DNA from: Halichoerus grypus
Taxonomy: Eukaryota > Chordata > Mammalia > Carnivora > Phocidae
Assembly: GCF_964656455.1 (NCBI RefSeq)
Contig: NC_135723.1
Span: 1,736,001-1,800,000 of the forward strand
Direction of reading: 5' to 3'
DNA length: 64,000 nucleotides
Shown one piece after another: positions 56,292 to 64,000 of the stretch. Numbering within the stretch: the first letter of the stretch is position 1; each line of letters starts with the position of its first letter. The position numbers and the translations under genes were made by a program. The notes under the pieces are model-generated. The model was not told the origin of the DNA. It saw only the letters and a program-made list of their open reading frames with translations, and made no database searches.

Positions 56292-59249
56292 TTTTTTACT
56301 ATTTCTTTTGGCCCCTTTGCTAATACAATTTTTACCCTGCCGACCTCTTGAAATGTCCCCATATCCTGGCCTCTAGTATGATTGACGTCTTGCACTCACC
56401 ACGCAACATGACTTTGCTCTTAAATAAATGTACTTCTCTAAGCACGTTCTGGGGTTGTTGGACCTGTGATCTAGGCCCGCGGCCCATCACGTGGTCTTTG
56501 CTCAGTGCCGCGAACACTGGGAGCCCGTTTGTGCTCAAGGTGACCCCGTTCTCCCAGCTGCAGCAGCACACGGTGTCCCACACACCCCTCGGCCACCTTC
56601 TTGGATAGAGTCATCCTGGGTCCAAGTCCCACGTCCTCCACCTGCTGACTCACCTACCTCGGGCTTGACAGTAACGAGGTCAACGGACAGAAAGTCCTTG
56701 GGAGCGGTTGGCATGCAGGAGCTGCGGCCGTAGGATGGTCTTACAGCTCCCTGCTTGGTTCGGGCGACCCCTGACACCCAGGTCTCCCAACATCACGCAC
56801 ATGCAGGGGCTGACATGGAGCCGCCAGCCCCGGTCCCAGATCCCACCACGCCTTGATGGCCCGAACCCTTGCACCAGCCCGTCCTGATTCCCACACTGGT
56901 GCACCTCCCTGGGAGCTCCGCCTGCCTCTGGGACACCCCTCGGGGGACGCGCCATAATGCTTTCACCCGTTCATACAAATCGTGTTTGTAGGGAGCACAA
57001 GGTCATGGTTATTGTTAGTGGATTTAGGAACAAAATTCTACGTAAAATGGAGCATGAGACTCTGGGCATGACCGTCCCAGAGCAGGGGGTGGACCTGGGG
57101 GAGTGAGCAGATATTGCCACGGCAGACAGAGATGCGGGCACCTGGTCCTGCGATTCAGGCTGCATGCCGTCACCAAGTGATGGGAGCGAGCGTCCCGGCC
57201 CAGGCCAAAGAGAGAGAGCAAAGCCACCGTCCCCAGGAGAAGCAACTCCAGTCCTCATGTCAAAGAAGGGTGGCTGGACGTTAGCCAGGGGCGGGGGTTC
57301 TGGGTCCCTCATTCAGGGGAGCTGCTCGGGGAAGGGAAAGCCATGAGCACCGTGAGGGCAGAGGAAACACCGGGAAACACGGAAGAGCGGGGAGAGAGTC
57401 CAGGAGATGCCCAGATGACCTTCCTGCCCCTACAAGCTCTGCCCCTTCCCCCAGATTCCCAGAAAGGGCGGCCACCCTCCCTCCACGCCCCCAGGTACGT
57501 TTACCCCAACACTACATTCAGGTGGGAACCTCTCTGGCTGGACCCTTGGCTCGCGGAAGGCACGAGTAATGCGCCCTTCCTGACACCCGCCCACCAGACG
57601 TGGTGCAGCTGGGTGCTGGAAAGGGTAGCGGCCTGATGAGTAGCACAGTGACCTTTGCACAGCAGGGTCCCCTGAGCCAGAGGCACGAGGTCAGTCAGTG
57701 GGGCTCCTGGGTCACAGACTGGGGCTGCCACCTCGGAGCTCAGAGCAGACAGGCCAGTGGGGATCCTGCAGCGGAGCCAACGCGGCGCCGGACGGGAGGA
57801 AGATGGCCAGAGGGGCGCTGGCTGCTGAGTCTGCGGCGGCAGAGACTCGGAAAGCCCCAGCGAGGCTGATGGGGGGGGAGCGGAGCCCCAGGCGCCCAGA
57901 GCCTTGCCGGGAGGAGGGCTGCGTCCCCAGCAGACACACACAGCTCAGCGGCCCCCACGCCCACGGCCGCACCTGCTGCAAAGTGGCTGGGCTCTCTCCT
58001 CCGACTGCAGAGCACGCACAACACCCCGAAACGAGGATGGATCCATTTGTGGGGACAACCTGTGCCTCCGGTCCTTTGGCAGGAGGAGCCACTGGTTAGG
58101 TTTTCAAGCTTCCGAGACAGATACGAGCATCGGGAGCTCCAGGCTCTGCCCGGCACCCAGGCGTCACCATCCAGGGGAGAGGAGACCCAAACGGCGCCCC
58201 TCCCCAAATGCACAAAGCCGGAGAACTCTTTAAAGAGAGATTTGTCTAAGAACGCAAACCACAAAATGCTTTTTTTCCCTTTTAAACAAAACACCGTGAA
58301 GATTGAGCTTTGTTTTGGCCTTTGTCCTGCTAAATAAATGAGAAGAATGAGGGGAAAGTCACGGCCAAGGCTCCAACCGCCCAAGTCAGGGCGTTGTGGG
58401 GGTGTCGAGGATTGACGTGTCCCCCAGAGGAGCGTCCTCTGTCACTTGAACGCAGCGCACGACCGGAGATGTCTGTAGGATGGAGTGAAGTTGGAAATAG
58501 CTCTGCGTGGCAGTGTGCGGCCTCCCTCTCGGGCACCTCCCAGGTGGGGCCACGAAGTCTCCGTGGCTCGTCCTCCCCGCTCACAGGATGAGAAGTGGGC
58601 CGAGTCGTGTGTGCTCAGCCTGGCGCTGTCCCCAGCACGCGGTGCGTTCACCAGGCGGCCCGTGGGGCGGCACGGCGACGGTGTGGGGGCTGCGGCCGTC
58701 CTTCCCACCTTAGCCAGGCGCCCACCGGCCAACCGCACGCCCGTCCACGCAGTTCCTGTTTGTGCAATGTCTGACGGACTTGCAGCACTTGACAAATGCC
58801 AGAAATGGAATCTTCCCAATAAACACACTCATCTGTTTTCCATCGGTCCCAGGGACAGATCGCAGATCTCAGTCTTGCTGTGGACACACGGTGCTGTCGT
58901 GCTCCGCGGGGGTGAGGGACGTCACCCGAGAGACCCTCACCACCCCAAGTGGCGCCGGCGACTCGGTGACCCCGGGGACCGTGACTTCAACGTGCTGATT
59001 GAGAATCTCTACCTCTTCTCCCCAGCTCCACGGGCACCTTTCCCAACCGTGAGCCCTTGCTCCCGGAACCCCTCGCCTCTGCAAGACTGCTCAGCCATTC
59101 TGCCCACTGCCGCCCCATCTCCCTCTCTCCCCTCCCTCTTGGACCTCACGGAAAGCAGACCTTCCTGGGACAGGGCTGCCCCTTCTGGGGTGGAAGGAAT
59201 CATAACAAGTCCTTCTGCTTCGCCACGCCATCTCCTGAAAGGTGCTCGA
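56292..59249. other. GC- and CpG-rich single-copy DNA
   Basis: No repeat family recognised. CpG density is high from about 57.7 kb. Large overlapping frames on both strands (348 codons at 58485-59531 plus; 214 codons at 57740-58384 minus) reflect low stop-codon density in GC-rich DNA; none has a recognisable domain. A CpG island is possible. Confidence 0.4.
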
Positions 59250-59345
59250 CGCTTGTTAGCACCTGCTTCGGGTCAGGTGCTGGGGACACAGGTGGAACAC
59301 GGCCACGCCTCACTCGGGCTCACACGCGCCAGCAGGACAGACCTG
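59250..59345 (-). repeat. L2-like fragment, antisense
   Basis: TTAGCACCTGCTTCGGGTCA, GGTGCTGGGGACACAGGTGG, CTCGGGCTCACACGCGCCAG, GGACAGACCTGGG follow reversed L2 (GAGCACCTACTATGTGCCAG...GGGGATACAG...GGAGCTTACA). It lies inside the open frames of 348 and 276 codons, which argues against them. Confidence 0.5.
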
Positions 59346-61273
59346 GGGAGACAGCCCCCAAGACAACAGGGGAGCGCCAGTCCCCTCGCGGGAATAGGCT
59401 CAATGGTGCCCGAATCTCCCAGAGCGCAGGTGTCTGCAGCCTGCCCGCACCCCCCACCTCTGCGGCACTCCCGCGGGCCCTCCCTCGCCTCTGCGGCACT
59501 CCTGCAGGCCCCCCCTCGCCCCCTTTCCTGAGAGGGCCTCTTGGCTCCCTGACCCGGGGGCTCCGGGGGCCCTTACCACCATGGCCTCTGCTCTTGTCTC
59601 CCTCTGCCTGCCCCACAGTGAAACAGTCCCTGGGGCTCCACCTCCTCCCCTGCCCTGTGCCCTCTCCAGCCACCGCTGGGCCCTCACTGGTGGCTTTGTT
59701 CTACACCCCACACTGGGTGAGTGTCTGCCCTTCCCTCCCGGTCCCTGTCCCAGGCATGGCCACTCCCTACACCCGGCCAGCCAGGACTACCCCCCCGAAC
59801 CCAGAGTGTTCCCACAGTGACCCAGGCCCCCCAGCTGCCGGCAGGGACACGCTCATCCTCCCCGTGAACGTGGAAGGAGGGTGCTGAGCCTCACCTGGAA
59901 CCCAGCCTGGCCGACGCGCCCCTGACCTTGATTCCCGCCTCCACGGGGACACCCGGCTAGTCCAGCGCTCCAGTGAAGGACCGAGCAGAGAAAATGAACC
60001 CTCGGTGTGGGGCTGCCTGAGCCCAGTCCCCGGGGCCACCACCTCCTCTGTGCATCACCCAGACCAAGGCTTAAAGCTCCAGGCCTCAGTTTCCTCGTCT
60101 GTGGACGAGGGCCCCGCGGCACCGGTCTTCCTGGGGATGGGGAGGGTGAGGCGCAATCCCACACGTAAAGGTCTGTGTGTCCTGCCTGGGATGCCTCCAC
60201 ACAGGGAACGTTCCGTTAATGTTGTTCCGACTCTTCCTGGGGACTCCCCCGGCGCCCGGGGCCACCTCCCTCCCCGCTCCGCCTGGTGACACAGCGAGCA
60301 CTCAGCAGCGCCCACTCGGGGACAGTTGCTCCTTTCGCCACTGTCTGCCCAGCGTGCAGAGCCCGGGGGCAAGCTCCACACAGCCGCGAAGGGAGGTGGC
60401 CGGCATGCAGAGCCTCCGACCCGGCCTGGCTGGAGGGCAGCGTCAGCCCCACCTCCCCCTCGATGCCCCAGGGGAGACACCAGGCCCTTCTCACTTCTAG
60501 CGCCCGCCGCTGATGTTTCTGGGGAACAGGGACCCGGTCAGGTGTTCTGCGTGGTCAGGGAGATGCCAGGTGCGTCCTGACCGGGTTCCGTCCTCCTCCC
60601 TGTGGCTCACCCGCAGAAACTCTCGGGCTGCAGCACGTGAGCACGTCCTCTCCAGCCGACAAAGCCCAGCCTCACTTTGTCCACAGGGAAGCCCGCCAGG
60701 GGCTCGGGGCAGCCCGAGGTCAAGAGCGGGTCCTCCTGCAAAGAACATTCCCATCTGTTGTGTCTCCTCGGTTCCTAGGGCTGGTGTGACACGAAATGGT
60801 AAAATCAGGACGGCAGACCCCGAAGGTGAGTGGACCCTGGCTGGTCCGTTCTGGGGTCTTCTAAGCTTTAAAGAGAGCAGGCTCGAGGATTCGTGCAGAA
60901 GGGGACTGACCACAGGTTAACTGAAGAAATTTCTGAAATATAAATTCAGCAAGGTTTTGAGGACATGTTGAACGGTGGGCAAGGACACATTTGTAATGGT
61001 AAACTGGGATTTTCTCTTGACCAGTAGTAACCCCTGCTTGCTGTCTCCTTCCTCCCCATTCCACGGGGCCCGTTTTCCAACAACCCCGGCCATGTGTCCT
61101 TGTGCCCACGAGGCAGGAGACTCCCTGGAAAGAGCGGCGGTTTGAATGGGAGCAGCTGATGGAAGCTGTCACTTGAGGACTTCAAACAGCTCTGAGCTGG
61201 CTGAGCCCAAAGAGCACATGTCATTGAGAAAGTCCCCGGGGCGGCCGCATGCGCTTGCTCCCAGCCTGGCTCC
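59346..61273. other. GC-rich single-copy DNA with a MIR scrap
   Basis: 60070-60115 contains GGCCTCAGTTTCCTCGTCTG, the MIR core in forward orientation. Otherwise no repeat or gene is recognised; overlapping frames of up to 141 codons. Confidence 0.4.
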
Positions 61274-61560
61274 TGAGTGCGTGTGCGTGTGCGTGCGTGC
61301 GTGTGTGTACACGAGAGTTCCCAAGTGTGCATGTGCGTGAGGATGTGTGCGTGAATGTGGGTGTATTGTGTGCATGTGTGTGTTGTGTGTGCATGTGAGT
61401 GGGTGTGCGAGTGTATTGTGTGTGCATGTGTATCTTGTGTGAGTGAGCGTGTGTTGTGTGTGTATGTGTGTGAATGGACTGGGTGTGTATGAGAGAGCCT
61501 GTGTGTTTGTGTGGGCATCTGCACACGCTTGCGTGAGTTGTGTGCAAGTACATGGCATTC
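61274..61560. repeat. TG-rich complex repeat
   Basis: GTGCGTGTGCGTGCGTGCGT followed by diverged TGTGTGTGCATGTG and TGAGTG units. Alternating purine-pyrimidine with Z-DNA potential. Reverse frames (His/Thr-rich, up to 230 codons) are artefacts. Confidence 0.92.
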
Positions 61561-61656
61561 ACACACCTGACTTACTCCCCGCGTGTACGAAAGCACACTC
61601 ACAATTAGGGTCTTCCCCTCATTTGCAGAGGCATCCATCTAAGAGAAACTGGTACT

Positions 61657-61843
61657 GGGGGGCCTGGGCGGCTCAGTCGGTTGGGCGTCCGACTCTTGAT
61701 TTCGGCTCAAGCCACAGTCTCAGGATCACGGGATGGAGCCCCGCGTTGGGCTCTGTGCTCAGTGTGGAGTCTGCTTGAGATTCTCTCTCCCTCTCCATCT
61801 GCCCCTCCCCCTGCTCTCCCTCTATCTCTAAAATAAAGAAAAT
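61657..61843 (+). mobile_element. CAN-SINE
   Basis: GGGGGGCCTGGGCGGCTCAG head, CGACTCTTGATTTCGGCTCA body, GATTCTCTCTCCCTCTCCAT and A-rich tail. Same older head type as the copies at 0.3 and 18.7 kb (ACTCTTGATTTCGGCTC). Confidence 0.95.
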
Positions 61844-61849
61844 AGCATT

Positions 61850-62560
61850 TTCTCGACACTCTTTTATACATTACATCATTCAACCCCCTAAAACATCTAA
61901 AGTACACTCAGACACATGTGAAAATTACCTGGGCAGTTCCGTTTCAAGGCATCACTGATTAAATAATTAGTTAATTAGCTAATGAACCAAATTAGCAAGG
62001 CTCAAGGCTAACGCCCCTCTGGGGCGTTAGAATTTCTCATGCACGCACGATGGTAAGCATGCCTGCATGCGGTTTCCCCACGAGATCCTGGGCCCTGAGC
62101 ATCAACCACCACATACTCATTCGAGCGACCTCAGCGCCCTCTGCCTGTGGTTCCGCCACCTGTTCTTTCTTTGGGAGCTAATGGGCTCCATGTTTCAGAG
62201 AGAAAACCCCGATGTCTTTACAAACTGGCCCAGAACGGCCCCTTTAATTCAGGGGACCCCAAAGGGCCGCCACAAGGCCCCAGAAGCCCGATGAGGTCTG
62301 AGCCAACACTGAGTGGGTGATAAAGTGCAAACACCCGGTCCCCCACCCCACGGGGTCACCTGCCCCCAGCCCTCCTCCCAGGCAGGCATAACAGGAAAGT
62401 ATTAAATATCCAGAGGAGGGAATTCAGGACCAAAAGCTGGGTCTTACATGGAGCCAATTGCCTCATAGGACATCAGGATTTGCTGATTTCTCACCTCTAT
62501 GCCCTCAAATCCAGTCTAGGGCTGAGCCGGATTAGAGAAAGCCCCAGATCAGGGTCAGAA
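61850..62560. other. Unassigned DNA with AT-rich homeodomain-like cluster
   Basis: No gene or named repeat. 61963-61983 holds overlapping TAATTAG motifs. The hairpin listed next follows. Confidence 0.4.
62008..62030. repeat. GC-rich hairpin, 10-bp stem, 3-nt loop
   Basis: CTAACGCCCC, TCT, GGGGCGTTAG: perfect inverted repeat. No T run follows, and this is vertebrate DNA, so it is not called a terminator. Confidence 0.9.
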
Positions 62561-62564
62561 ATCT

Positions 62565-62690
62565 GGGTGTTAAAACCCCTACCCCTACTAGAAATGTGAT
62601 AAGCAGAAAAAGCCGTGATTTCTCCAGCCCTGGTCTCTTCATGTTTAAGATGAAAGGGTCAGTAATGGAGGGTCTTAATACCCAGGATCA
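62565..62690 (+). repeat. MIR fragment
   Basis: CTGGGTGTTAAAACCCCTAC, CTAGAAATGTGATAAGCAGA, CCCTGGTCTCTTCATGTTTA follow MIR order loosely. Confidence 0.5.
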
Positions 62691-63149
62691 TGCAAGTAAC
62701 ACGGGTCCCAATGACCAGTCTCAGGGTCTGCTTCCTTGGAAGGAGGAAACATTCCGTAAATGAGAAGTACAGGAATTATGAACAAACTTTGAAATTCCCA
62801 CAATAGTTGCACATTTATATCCTCGTTCGGAGAATAAAACAAGGCTGCTAAGCGTCAGGAAGGGGAGCCCAGAGCCCTGCAAAGTGACGGAGTCTGTGTG
62901 GGGGACAGAGGCGTGAAGCCCAGGCACTGCTCTGAGCCTCGACTAGAGAAGCCTATTTCTGGCGGGGTCTTGGGGACGCCGAGATGACTTCCACCAAGTG
63001 TGTGTGCTCCCCGGGGCTTCACGAAAGCAGACGCCGGGGGGCTTGGTGATCGCAGAGCTGCGTCTTGGCAGGGATATGAGATTTAACAGCTCAGTGAAGA
63101 TGCCAGTCGTTTAAAGTGGGCGAGACTCTCACCGTTGGACTCCCAGATC
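62691..63149. other. Unassigned DNA
   Basis: No gene or repeat recognised. Confidence 0.4.
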
Positions 63150-63182
63150 ACACGCACACACGCATGCACACGCACGCACGCG
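63150..63182. repeat. Short CA/CG alternating tract
   Basis: CACACGCACACACGCATGCA and following CACGCACGCACG. Z-DNA potential. Confidence 0.9.
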
Positions 63183-63856
63183 ATTCCAGGACTCAAAAGC
63201 AGAGATTTCACACTACGTGTACATTAACTTCTTACTGCCGAAAGCACTGCAAGAGAGACGCTTTGATCTGATCTTTGTTGAAGACCAACAATGTTTCAGT
63301 GTTCCTCGGGTGAGACCTGCTGACGACGTTGACTTATCTCACACAGCTGAGTATGTCAGCTACTCAAACGCAAGATCCTCAGAGCCTCAGATTTGCATTT
63401 TGTGCCCCAGGTGACCACACTGTCCCAGCCAGCCACATACAACCCCTGGGGCCACGATCTCTGTGTCCCTAAGGTGGCCGGGGAGGAATGGGCTAAGGAC
63501 AAGTCACAGCGGGTCAGAAACACATCCACTCCCGCCGTGCGGCCAGCACATTAGGAACAGGAAAATGCCTAAACTATTAACACATCCTAGACTTCAAATA
63601 TTTCACATTCGGATTTTTCCCAGAACATCTGCTATCCATTTATCTTCCATCAAAATGGACTTTTGGGGGCAGCACTTTGCCCCGAAAATCCCACCATTTT
63701 CTTTTTTTTTTTTCCTGTGGTTATGAAGACCAAAACTATTGAACAGAAAAGGAGAAATGGCAAAATCAAAACAATCTGAGAAAGCAGAGGGATGAATGAC
63801 CCTGGAGAGATCTGGAGGAGGGGACGCAGGTGTAGATGTGGATACAGAGGTAAATG
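63183..63856. other. Unassigned DNA
   Basis: No gene or repeat recognised; a T run at 63699-63712. Confidence 0.4.
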
Positions 63857-63859
63857 TGC

Positions 63860-63904
<45 letters not shown>
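63857..63904. repeat. (TG)n(TA)n microsatellite
   Basis: About 11 TG steps pass directly into about 11 TA steps. A compound dinucleotide repeat, likely polymorphic. Confidence 0.97.
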
Positions 63905-63909
<5 letters not shown>

Positions 63910-64000
63910 TTATTATGGCATCATTTATAGTAACAAAATGTTACTACAACCAAATGTAACAATATAGCCAAAATGTCCACCGAGAGAAGTCAGCCCATTA

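Noticed and set aside
58485..59887. Open frames of 348 and 276 codons
   Set aside because: They overlap each other in different frames, lack domains, lie in GC-rich DNA with few stops, and run through an L2-like fragment.
62008..62030. Rho-independent terminator
   Set aside because: Bacterial signal type, no T run, and the window is mammalian.

Overview
The window is mammalian nuclear DNA from a carnivore. It carries 16 copies of the tRNA-derived CAN-SINE, with the head GGCGCCTGGGTGGCTCAG and an (A)n or (AAAT)n tail, and several 5'-truncated LINE-1 copies with a carnivore 3' end. The canid-specific SINE head (GGGATCCCTGGGTGGCGC) and the felid SINE body are absent, so a non-canid caniform (bear, seal or mustelid type) is the best fit. 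That species inference rests on remembered family consensus sequences, not on a search.

I found no convincing protein-coding exon, RNA gene, CRISPR array or operon-like layout. The long open frames are by-products of tandem repeats, GC-rich sequence or dead LINE-1. This is intergenic or deep intronic DNA, and its content is a record of transposon insertion and tandem-repeat growth.

Layout: 0-11 kb is AT-rich and built largely of old transposons. These are a MER33-type DNA transposon split by a SINE, an internally deleted ancient L1M, several opposed LINE-1 pieces, a palindromic DNA transposon copy, and a LINE-1 with a possible 3' transduction. From 11 to 14.4 kb come a homopurine tract, a 65-bp minisatellite that grew inside a MaLR-type LTR just upstream of its TATA box, and a LINE-1 with a twin-priming inversion inserted in the A-rich tail of another LINE-1. 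From 14 to 36 kb the DNA is mostly unique, with scattered MIR, L2 and SINE copies and large ATC and CA/TG simple-repeat fields at 19.5, 24.7 and 25.5-26.3 kb. From 36 to 39.8 kb lies a LINE-1 cluster.

From 41.6 to 43 kb there are two G-rich minisatellites, the second ending in another MaLR LTR fragment. At 49.3-50.5 kb is a 1.16-kb GTGCACAC-type array. The rest, to 64 kb, is GC- and CpG-rich single-copy DNA with SINEs, one SINE-split L2 and further CA/TG tracts. The density of minisatellites and GC-rich DNA to the right resembles subtelomeric or high-recombination DNA.

No new biological system is evident. The best leads are the LTR-seeded minisatellites, the insertion events that can be resolved at base level from target-site duplications (TSDs), and a few palindromic or CpG-retaining single-copy segments that could be regulatory.
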